51,098 nt of DNA from Defluviicoccus sp. (lineage in GTDB: Bacteria; Pseudomonadota; Alphaproteobacteria; MPNO01): NCBI GenBank assembly GCA_022823775.1, contig JAJEHI010000188.1, positions 1 to 51,098 on the forward strand, given 5' to 3'. Of the stretch, positions 41,024 to 51,098 are shown piece after piece. Under the pieces are notes generated by a model. It was not told the DNA's origin and did no database searches. It saw nothing but the letters and a program-made list of their open reading frames with translations. Both the position numbers and the translations under genes were made by a program. The stretch's first letter is position 1. Every line of letters begins with the position of its first letter.

Positions 41024-41841
41024 GCCTCGTATTCGCCGGCGTGTGCAGCCACGCCCCCGGCATCACCGGGCGCGCCGACCGCGTGGAACCCGAACGCCTC
41101 GCTCGCCTTCATGCCGCCTACGACCGGATGCGGGAAGCCATCGAGGCGGCCGAACCGGATGCCCTGCTGGTGGTCGGGGCGGAGCACTTCGCCAATTTCT
41201 TCATGAACAACATGCCGGCCTACTGCATCGGCATGGCGGACGGCTTCGAGGGCCCGATCGAGGATCCGGACTGGCTCGCCATCCCGCGCACGACGATCCC
41301 CGGCAACGCCGAACTCGCGCGCCGGCTGATCGAGCGGGTACTGGAACATGTCGACGTCGCCTACGCGGAAGAGTGGAAGTTCGATCACGGGATCATGGTT
41401 CCCCTGAATTTCCTGACGCCGCGCTACGACCTGCCGGTAATCCCCGCCAACATCAACTGCCAGGGACCGCCGCTCACGCCGGTCCACCGGTCCTACGCGT
41501 TCGGCGAGGCGCTCGGGCGTGCCTGCGACGCGGTTCCGGAACGCATCGCCCTGATCGGCACCGGCGGAATCTCGCACTGGCCGGCCACGCCGGATTCGGG
41601 AAAGATCAACGAGGACTGGGACCGCGCGTTTCTCGACCGGCTCGTCGCCAACGACCGGGATGCGCTGCTCTCCTACAACGATGCCGACACCTACCGGGAA
41701 GGCGGCCAGGGCGGTTTCGAAATCCGTACCTTCATCGCGGTGGCGGGCGCCGTCGGCGGGGCGAAGGGCGAGATCTGGCATTACGATCCGGTGCCGGATT
41801 TCGCGGTCGGCTGCACGGTGGGGGTGATGGCGACGGCATGA
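41020..41841 (+). CDS. Class III extradiol ring-cleavage dioxygenase, LigB-like
   Basis: 273 aa. The iron-site histidines are present: His11 (CSHAPGI) and His56 (VGAEHFANF). A later His is in GTGGISHWP, and an acidic ligand lies near the C-terminus, around GEIWHYDP. The substrate pocket differs from protocatechuate enzymes in parts (DHGIMVPLNFL), so gallate-, catechol- or aminophenol-like substrates are all possible. It uses Fe(II) and O2 to open a catecholic ring meta to the hydroxyls. The upstream overlap with LigA predicts a stoichiometric complex. Confidence 0.88.
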   Translation: MSLVFAGVCSHAPGITGRADRVEPERLARLHAAYDRMREAIEAAEPDALLVVGAEHFANFFMNNMPAYCIGMADGFEGPIEDPDWLAIPRTTIPGNAELARRLIERVLEHVDVAYAEEWKFDHGIMVPLNFLTPRYDLPVIPANINCQGPPLTPVHRSYAFGEALGRACDAVPERIALIGTGGISHWPATPDSGKINEDWDRAFLDRLVANDRDALLSYNDADTYREGGQGGFEIRTFIAVAGAVGGAKGEIWHYDPVPDFAVGCTVGVMATA

Positions 41842-41871
41842 CGGTCGGGCCGGGACCCGGCTTCCTCCGGC

Positions 41872-41900
41872 TTGCACCGCCGGGGGGCGCCGACTAGTTT
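41872..41900 (+). promoter_or_regulatory. Promoter of egtD-like gene, near-leaderless
   Basis: TTGCAC, a 17-base spacer and TAGTTT. The -10 ends ten bases before the ATG at 41911, leaving a leader of only a few bases and no room for a ribosome site. Confidence 0.5.
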
Positions 41901-41910
41901 CCGCCCCGCC

Positions 41911-42888
41911 ATGAAAGATACCCAGCCGCGCGGGCGGATCCGGTTCCGCGACGAAGGACCGGAAATCGAGGACTTCAAGACCGAAGTCATCGAGAACCTG
42001 TCCAGGGATCGGAAGACGCTCCCCTGCAAGTTTTTCTACGACAAGAAGGGCTCGACCCTGTTCGATCGCATCTGCGAGCTCGACGAGTATTACCCGACCC
42101 GCACCGAGATCGCGCTCCTCGAACGGCACGGGGAAGAATTCGCCGAGCTCAGCGGTCCCGCCTGCCACGTCATCGAGTTCGGCAGCGGTTCGAGCGTCAA
42201 GGTGAAACTGTTGCTCGACAAGCTGGACGAGCCCGCGACGTATACGGCGATCGACATTTCCAAGGACCACTTGATCGGCGCCACAAGCGCGCTCGCCGAG
42301 GAGTTCCCCAGGCTCGACGTGGAGGCGGTCTGGGCGGACTACACCCAGCCCCTCAGCATGGAGAGGGACGAAGGCGATGCAGGCCGCAGGCTCGGTTTTT
42401 TCCCGGGATCGACCATCGGCAATTTCGCCCCGGAAGAGGCGCACGCATTTCTGGAGCGCTCGGCCGAGACCATCGGCCAGGGCGGATCGATGCTCATCGG
42501 GGTCGACCTGAAGAAGAACGAGGACACGCTGATCGCGGCCTACAACGACCGCGAAGGCGTCACCGCGGCCTTCAACGAGAACCTGCTGGCCCGGATCAAC
42601 CGGGAACTGGACGGCGATTTCGACTTGTCCGCCTTTTCCCATGACGCGGTCTACAATCGCGACCACGGGCGGATCGAGATGCACCTGGTAAGCGAGTGCG
42701 ACCAGACCGCGACGATCGGCGACCGATCCTTCGACTTCCGCGCCGGCGAGACCATCCACACCGAGAACTCGTACAAGTACAGCGTCGAGGAGTTCCAGGG
42801 TCTTTGCCGGGAGGCGAAATACGAGCCGGTGCAGGCGTGGACGGACCCTGCCGGGATGTTCAGCCTCCATTATCTCAACGTCGCCTGA
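41911..42888 (+). CDS. egtD: L-histidine N-alpha-methyltransferase (EgtD-like)
   Basis: 325 aa, the expected length for EgtD. The SAM motif is EFGSGSS (residues 89-95), the start of the fold shows KFFYDKKGSTLFDRI and the substrate-side motif is EYYPTRTE (59-66). It would make hercynine (trimethyl-histidine), the first step to ergothioneine, or act on a related betaine. EgtB and EgtC/E genes are not in the window. It begins at an ATG without a Shine-Dalgarno site but directly behind a promoter. Confidence 0.9.
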   Translation: MKDTQPRGRIRFRDEGPEIEDFKTEVIENLSRDRKTLPCKFFYDKKGSTLFDRICELDEYYPTRTEIALLERHGEEFAELSGPACHVIEFGSGSSVKVKLLLDKLDEPATYTAIDISKDHLIGATSALAEEFPRLDVEAVWADYTQPLSMERDEGDAGRRLGFFPGSTIGNFAPEEAHAFLERSAETIGQGGSMLIGVDLKKNEDTLIAAYNDREGVTAAFNENLLARINRELDGDFDLSAFSHDAVYNRDHGRIEMHLVSECDQTATIGDRSFDFRAGETIHTENSYKYSVEEFQGLCREAKYEPVQAWTDPAGMFSLHYLNVA

Positions 42889-43063
42889 ACGCCTGTCCGG
42901 GCAAGGGCACGCGGACTCCGTTGCGGACGGGGACTGGAATTCCGGACCGCGCGATACGATTTATCGAATAGACGGGTGCCGCGCTCGGTCGCGTGCCGGG
43001 TGAACGGCATGCCTGCGCGATCCGCCGGTGCGCGCAAGGGGTCGGAAGGAGCGGGAAGCGGGG

Positions 43064-43870
43064 ATGGACCGGACCGACCAGCCGAAACCGGGCACGGGCC
43101 GCCGCAGGCGGCGCGGGCGCCGCATGCGCCTGCGCATCATGCGCCACATCCGCGCCTATTTCTTCGCCGGCGTCCTCGTGACCGCTCCGATCGCGATCAC
43201 CTTCTACCTCGCCTGGCTGATCATCAACTGGATCGACGGCAAGATCACGCCGTTGATCCCGGCGGCCTACAACCCGGAAACCTATCTGCCGTTCGGGATC
43301 CCGGGGCTCGGGCTCATAATCTCGTTCGTGCTGCTCACGGTGATCGGCGCCATGGCGGCGGGCGCGGCCGGGCGCTTCGGGGTGAAGATGACGGAGCGCC
43401 TGCTCGCCCGGATGCCGGTGATCCGCAGCGTTTACAGCGCGACCAAGCAGATATTCGAAACCGTCCTTCGGCAGCAATCGAACGCGTTCCGGCAGGTGGT
43501 GCTGTTCGAGTATCCGCGCCGCGGCAGCTGGGCGATCGGCTTCATCACGGGAAAGACGCTCGGGGAGGTACAGAACGTCACCAGCGACGAGGTGGTGAAC
43601 GTGTTCCTTCCGACCACCCCGAACCCGACTTCCGGGTATCTTTTGTTCATTCCGCGCAGGGAGCTGATCGTCCTCAGCATGACCGTCGAGGAAGGAATCA
43701 AGATGGTCGTCTCGGGCGGCATCGTGACGCCGGAAGATCGCCGGGATCCCGAAGAGCGGAAGATCAAGAAGGCGGCGCCCGCGGCTTTGGACCGGCAGAC
43801 GATCCCCTACGACGAAGGCGACGGGGGAACGGCGGAGATCGAGGACCTGCGCGAGCGGCAGTCATCCTGA
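43064..43870 (+). CDS. DUF502-family membrane protein
   Basis: 268 aa. A basic N-terminus (RRRRRGRRMRLR) is followed by two membrane spans (AYFFAGVLVTAPIAITFYLA and LGLIISFVLLTVIGAMAAGA). A cytoplasmic or periplasmic domain then shows PVIRSVYSATKQIFETV and PTTPNPTSGYLLFIPRREL, the family markers. The function of DUF502 is unknown. It has a ribosome site within the GGAAGGAGCGGG region. Its 3' end overlaps the convergent recG by nine bases. Confidence 0.9.
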   Translation: MDRTDQPKPGTGRRRRRGRRMRLRIMRHIRAYFFAGVLVTAPIAITFYLAWLIINWIDGKITPLIPAAYNPETYLPFGIPGLGLIISFVLLTVIGAMAAGAAGRFGVKMTERLLARMPVIRSVYSATKQIFETVLRQQSNAFRQVVLFEYPRRGSWAIGFITGKTLGEVQNVTSDEVVNVFLPTTPNPTSGYLLFIPRRELIVLSMTVEEGIKMVVSGGIVTPEDRRDPEERKIKKAAPAALDRQTIPYDEGDGGTAEIEDLRERQSS

Positions 43871-45943
43871 GCGCACGGTCCTGACCACGGCGTCCCTTTC
43901 GAAGAGATAGAGCAGCGTCCTGAGCGCCGACCCCCTGTCGGTCGCCAGCCCGGCGTCGCGCTCGACGATCAGCCGCGCGTCGTCGTTCGCCACCTCCAGG
44001 AGGTCGGCATGAGCCGAAATATCGGCGAGACGAAAGTCGGGGAGGCCGGATTGCCGGGTGCCCAGAAGCTCTCCCGCGCCCCTCAGACGCAGATCCTCTT
44101 CCGCGATCAGGAAGCCGTCATCGGTCTCGCGCATCACGTTGAGCCGCGCCCGGGCGGTTTCGGTCAGCGGGCTTCCGTAGAGCAGCAGGCAGAAGGAGGC
44201 GCGCTCGCCCCGGCCGACGCGCCCGCGTAGCTGGTGCAGCTGGGCGAGTCCGAAACGCTCGGCGCGTTCCACCACCACGACGGACGCTTCCGGAACGTCT
44301 ATGCCCACCTCGATCACCGTGGTGGCCACCAGTATGTCGATGCCGCCGTCCGAGAAACGGGCCATGACGGCGTCCTTCTCGGCGCCCTTCATCCGCCCGT
44401 GCAGAAGGCCCACGCGATCGCCGAAGAGGGTTTCGAGCGCGGCGTGCCGCTCGGTTGCCGCCGCCAGATCGAGGGTCTCGGACTCATCGACCACCGGACA
44501 GACCCAATAGATGCGCGCCCCGTTCCCAATCGCCCGCCGGAGGCGGGCGATCACGTCGTTCAGCCGGTCGACGGGCAGAACGCGGGTATCGACGGGGCGC
44601 CGGCCGGGCGGTTTCTCATGCAGCCGCGATACGTCGATGTCGCCATAGGCCGTCATCGTCAGCGTGCGCGGAATCGGCGTCGCCGTCATTACCAGCACGT
44701 CGACCGAGCGCCCCTTGTCGGCGAGCGCCACGCGCTGGTCGACGCCGAAGCGATGCTGTTCGTCGATCGCGGCGAACGCGAGATCCGCGAACGCGACAGC
44801 CTCCTGCTGCAAGGCGTGCGTCCCGATGGCAAGCGAGGTCGCGCCGCTCGCGAGATCGGCGTATATCCGCCCGCGGTTCGCGCCGCGTTCGCGCCCGGTA
44901 AGGAGGGCGACCGAGATCCCGATGCTCTTCGCGACCGGCTCGACGGTCGCGAAATGCTGTCGCGCGAGGATTTCCGTCGGCGCCATCAAGGCGGCCTGCG
45001 CACCGGCCTCCACCGCCGTCAGCATCGCGAGGAACGCAACCACGGTCTTGCCGCTGCCCACATCGCCCTGGAGCAGGCGGATCATGCATTCCGGCGATTC
45101 CATGTCGGCCGCGATTTCGGCGGCCGCCGTCTCCTGCGCCCCGGTCAGCGGGAAACCGAAGGTCGCCAGCGCGCGCTTCCTCAGGGATTTGTCGCCGACG
45201 ATCGCGCGGCCCGGCCGCCCGCGCCGCTGCCGCCGGACCAGTGCGAGCGTGAGCTGGTTCGCCAGGAGCTCGTCATAGGCGAGGCGTTGGCGCGCCGGAT
45301 GCGACGGCAGCAGCGCGGCTTCCTCCTCGGGCGCGTGCGCCCGGACCAGCGCCTCGTGCCAGGACGGCCAGGACTTGCGCGCAATCCAGGCGGCGTCCTG
45401 CCATTCGGGCAGGTCGGGAGCACGGCGTACCGCCTCGGAGACGATCCGCCCGAGCGGCTTCGACGTTAGTCCGGCGGTCAGCGGATAGACCGGCTCGATC
45501 CGCTTTAGAGCCTCGAGCTCCCCGGGCCTCCCGATATGGTCGGGATGGGTCATCTGGAGCCGGTCCCGGTAGCGCTCGACCCTGCCGCTGACCACCCGCT
45601 TCTCGCCCACGGGCAGGACATTTTCCAGATAGTTTCCCTTTGCATTGAAGAACACCAGGTCAAGCGCTCCGGTGCCGTCGTGGCAGACGACGCGATAGGG
45701 GATGCGCCGGTTGGGCGCCGGAACGTGACGGTCCACCTCGACCGCGATCGTGACGATCGCCTTGTCGGGCGCGCTCGCGATAGCGGGCGAGAACCGGCGG
45801 TCGATGAGCGCGGTCGGCAGATGCCAGAGAAGATCGACGACTTTCGGTCCCGCCAACCGTTCGATCGCCGCTCCGATCCGCGGTCCGACGCCGGACAACG
45901 TCCGGATCTCGGCAAACAGTGGAAACAGGACTTCCGGGCGCAT
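43862..45943 (-). CDS. recG: ATP-dependent DNA helicase RecG
   Basis: 693 aa. An N-terminal wedge/OB domain (LSGVGPRIGAAIERL at the start, PYRVVCHDGTGALDLVFF later) precedes two RecA-like domains. Walker A is GDVGSGKT at residues 293-300, the DEQH box is AIDEQHRFGVDQR, the TATPIPRT motif III follows, and the helicase C half has QLRGRVGRG. RecG regresses stalled forks and branch-migrates Holliday junctions. Tail to tail with DUF502 and divergent from sdhE/mfd, it sits in the usual alphaproteobacterial neighbourhood. Confidence 0.97.
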   Translation of the reverse strand: MRPEVLFPLFAEIRTLSGVGPRIGAAIERLAGPKVVDLLWHLPTALIDRRFSPAIASAPDKAIVTIAVEVDRHVPAPNRRIPYRVVCHDGTGALDLVFFNAKGNYLENVLPVGEKRVVSGRVERYRDRLQMTHPDHIGRPGELEALKRIEPVYPLTAGLTSKPLGRIVSEAVRRAPDLPEWQDAAWIARKSWPSWHEALVRAHAPEEEAALLPSHPARQRLAYDELLANQLTLALVRRQRRGRPGRAIVGDKSLRKRALATFGFPLTGAQETAAAEIAADMESPECMIRLLQGDVGSGKTVVAFLAMLTAVEAGAQAALMAPTEILARQHFATVEPVAKSIGISVALLTGRERGANRGRIYADLASGATSLAIGTHALQQEAVAFADLAFAAIDEQHRFGVDQRVALADKGRSVDVLVMTATPIPRTLTMTAYGDIDVSRLHEKPPGRRPVDTRVLPVDRLNDVIARLRRAIGNGARIYWVCPVVDESETLDLAAATERHAALETLFGDRVGLLHGRMKGAEKDAVMARFSDGGIDILVATTVIEVGIDVPEASVVVVERAERFGLAQLHQLRGRVGRGERASFCLLLYGSPLTETARARLNVMRETDDGFLIAEEDLRLRGAGELLGTRQSGLPDFRLADISAHADLLEVANDDARLIVERDAGLATDRGSALRTLLYLFERDAVVRTVRSG

Positions 45944-46075
45944 CGGCGGAACCTGAGGATCGCGGGCGGATCATCGGACAGCGCCCGCGCGCCGCCGTCA
46001 AGCGAGCGAGCGCGAAGCGTCCTCCCTCCCTTGCCCGAACGGCGGCGCTGTGCGAGAGGTCTGGCCTTCCGTCCC

Positions 46076-46350
46076 ATGGGAGCACCGTTCGTGGACCGAG
46101 GCCTCGACGCGCGCCGCAAGCGCATCCTGTTCCGCAGCCTTCGGCGGGGCACCAGGGAAAGCGACCTGGTGATCGGGGGGTTCGCAAGAACGACGCTCAA
46201 GAAGCTCGACGGGGCGCAGCTGGACGCGCTCGAAGCGCTTCTGGACCGTCCCGATCCGGAGCTGCTGGGTTGGGTTATCGGCCTCCGCCCGGTGCCCCCG
46301 GAATTCGACACCGAGGTGATGGCCATGCTCCGGGCCTACAAGAGCGCGCT

Positions 46351-46354
<4 letters not shown>
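46076..46354 (+). CDS. sdhE: SdhE / succinate dehydrogenase assembly factor
   Basis: 92-aa all-helical protein. The core DARRKRILFRSLRRGTRESD contains the RGxxE motif (Arg-Gly-Thr-Arg-Glu) needed to attach FAD covalently to the SdhA flavoprotein. The helical remainder ends in LLGWVIGLRPVPPEFD. The stop overlaps the TTG start of mfd (TTGA), coupling the two genes. This order is conserved in many alphaproteobacteria. Confidence 0.93.
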
Positions 46355-49878
<3,524 letters not shown>

Positions 49879-49879
49879 G

Positions 49880-50338
49880 GTGACCGGGGATCTCTATTTC
49901 GAGGATTTCTATGTCGGCCAGATCGTCGAGAGCGCGAAGAAGACGCTGAGCGAGGCCGAAATCATCGACTTCGCGAGGAACTATTCCAACCTCCCCTATC
50001 ACACCGATCCCGAGGCGGCGGCCCGATCCATGTTCGGCTGCATCGTCGCCCCGGGCTATCAGACCGCCGCGCTGACTTTCGGGCTCTTCGTCGATACCGG
50101 CACGTTTCGCGCCTGCGGCATGGGCTCGCCGGGCATCGACAGGCTGCGCTGGCTGAGACCCGTGCGCGCGGGCGACACGCTGCAGGTCTTCGCCGAAATC
50201 GTCGAGGTCTCCCCGGCCAGGGAGGAGGGCGGGCGCGACGCGGTCCGCATCTCATACGAGACCCGCAACCAGAACGGAGAGGCGGTGATGACACTGACCA
50301 GCCTTCATTTCGTCCGCCGTCGCCCGACAGGAGATTGA
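49880..50338 (+). CDS. MaoC-like (R)-enoyl-hydratase domain protein
   Basis: 152-aa hotdog-fold protein. The MaoC markers are YFEDFYVGQIVESAKKTLSE, EIIDFARNYSNLPYHTDPE with the catalytic Asp/His pair, GCIVAPGYQTAALTFGLF, and WLRPVRAGDTLQVFAEI. It would hydrate enoyl-CoA thioesters. The GTG start is one base after the mfd stop and has GGAGGAGG upstream, so it is translated within the mfd transcript. Confidence 0.88.
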   Translation: MTGDLYFEDFYVGQIVESAKKTLSEAEIIDFARNYSNLPYHTDPEAAARSMFGCIVAPGYQTAALTFGLFVDTGTFRACGMGSPGIDRLRWLRPVRAGDTLQVFAEIVEVSPAREEGGRDAVRISYETRNQNGEAVMTLTSLHFVRRRPTGD

Positions 50339-50339
50339 C

Positions 50340-51098
50340 ATGACCGATCCGATTCCCGTTCGCCTCGCCGCCGGCTCAGGAGAGACCTTCGGCGTCGACG
50401 ACCTCTCTTGCGCGGCCGCGACCGATCTCGGGCTCTGGCGCGACGAGGGGCTGGACCCGTCCTGGACTCCGGTCCATGGCGGGGTGCGCGCGATCGAGGC
50501 GCTGATGGACGGGCGGGTCGATGTCGCCTATGGCGGGCTGGGCCCGGCGCTCGCCGCCCGCGCCGGCGGCGCGCCGGTCCGTATCGTGGTTTCGATGGCA
50601 CGGGCGCTCGCCCAGAACCTGGTCGTCCAGAACCGTATCGACGACCCCGAACGACTGCGCGGCTGCTCGTGGGCGCTGGACGGTTTCGGCGCGCTCAGCC
50701 ACCACATGGCCCGGCTCACGATTCGCGCGCTGGGGATTTCCGAAGACGAGATCGAATGGCGCGCGCTCGGCCCGCCGCCGGAGCGCATCGAGGCGTTGCT
50801 CGACGGCTCGATCGACGTCTCGCTGATCCGGGTCGAGGAAGCGCTGTCGCTGAGCGCGCGCTATCCGGACAGGCTCCGCACCCTGCTCGGTTTCGGCGAC
50901 CTCAAGCGGCTGGTCCCGGTGCAGCCGCACGGCGTGCTCTCGACCACAGAGACGTTCGAGGAGCGATCGCCCGACATCCTCGCCCGCGTGACGCGGGGCA
51001 TGATCCGGGCCTCGCGTACGCTCCATTCCGACGGGGCGGCGTTCGAACGGGTGTTTCGCGGCAATGCCATCGTCGAACTGTCCGCCGACGAGATCGCG
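50340..51098 (+). CDS. NMT1/THI5-like substrate-binding protein (3' end outside window)
   Basis: 253 codons are visible and the frame is still open at the window edge. The domain shows PVRLAAGSGETFGVDDLSCA, a helix with ATDLGLWRDEGLDPSWTPV, DVAYGGLGPALAARAGGAPV and RLRGCSWALDGFGALSHHMA. These are the lobes of a THI5/NMT1-type periplasmic receptor, but the N-terminus has no signal peptide. An AGGAG site precedes the ATG, which lies one base past the maoC-like stop. Like the protein at 28218, it may be an intracellular binder or enzyme. Confidence 0.82.
   Translation, partial: MTDPIPVRLAAGSGETFGVDDLSCAAATDLGLWRDEGLDPSWTPVHGGVRAIEALMDGRVDVAYGGLGPALAARAGGAPVRIVVSMARALAQNLVVQNRIDDPERLRGCSWALDGFGALSHHMARLTIRALGISEDEIEWRALGPPPERIEALLDGSIDVSLIRVEEALSLSARYPDRLRTLLGFGDLKRLVPVQPHGVLSTTETFEERSPDILARVTRGMIRASRTLHSDGAAFERVFRGNAIVELSADEIA

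Noticed and set aside
45919-46350. N-terminal extension of Mfd from 45919
   Set aside because: It would translate sdhE in another frame and has no UvrB-like sequence; Mfd homology begins at the TTG at 46351.

Overview
The window is a 51-kb piece of a GC-rich alphaproteobacterial chromosome, probably Rhodospirillales-like. The evidence is the conserved recG / sdhE / mfd neighbourhood, an alphaproteobacterial-type IF-1, a hopanoid-type RND transporter (HpnN), two chromosomal parS sites, and several families of alphaproteobacterial intergenic repeats. GC content is high throughout, so almost every real gene casts long antisense shadows. About 44 intact protein genes, several broken or orphaned ones and no RNA genes were recognised. 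Non-ATG starts (TTG for infA, hpnN, a GST and mfd; GTG for several others) are frequent.

Layout. 1-1140: end of a MazEF-type module and a collapsed AAA/OLD-like ATPase. 1451-4389: a TRAP-TAXI uptake system. 4556-4937: a BrnA antitoxin behind a remnant of its toxin. 4958-7908: MBL-fold hydrolase, lone urocanate hydratase and IF-1, then a divergent 59-aa zinc-finger protein (8096-8275). 8364-13288: detoxification-type enzymes (quinone oxidoreductase, two GSTs, alpha/beta hydrolase, SDR, carboxymuconolactone decarboxylase-like). 13493-17105: HpnN transporter and an HpnA-like epimerase, convergent. 17570-20177: orphan antitoxin, sulfotransferase, LLM monooxygenase. 20569-24704: a TPP enzyme, an isochorismatase-type hydrolase and a divergent asparaginase-like protein. 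24705-25118: a gene-free segment with two parS sites.

25119-41841 is a dense catabolic region. It holds LLM-class flavin monooxygenases (three), two paralogous ACMSD-like amidohydrolases, an alpha/beta hydrolase, a substrate-binding protein, a Rieske oxygenase, a TauD-type dioxygenase, an N-acyl-D-amino-acid deacylase-like protein, two tandem paralogous MFS transporters, and a translationally coupled CoA-transferase / LigA-like / LigB-like operon. A MazEF module sits inside it. The enzyme types fit stepwise oxygenation, ring opening and hydrolysis of unidentified aromatic, heterocyclic or sulfonated/amide substrates. No substrate can be named from sequence alone.

41911-51098 returns to housekeeping genes: EgtD-type histidine methyltransferase, a DUF502 membrane protein, RecG, SdhE and Mfd. 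A MaoC-like dehydratase and a second signal-less substrate-binding protein follow Mfd closely; the latter runs off the window end.

The strongest unusual signals are the parS pair, perfect palindromes in divergent or autoregulated promoter regions (10200-10223, 29724-29737), predicted leaderless or near-leaderless genes, and the uncharacterised enzyme clusters at 20.6-24.7 kb and 25-42 kb.
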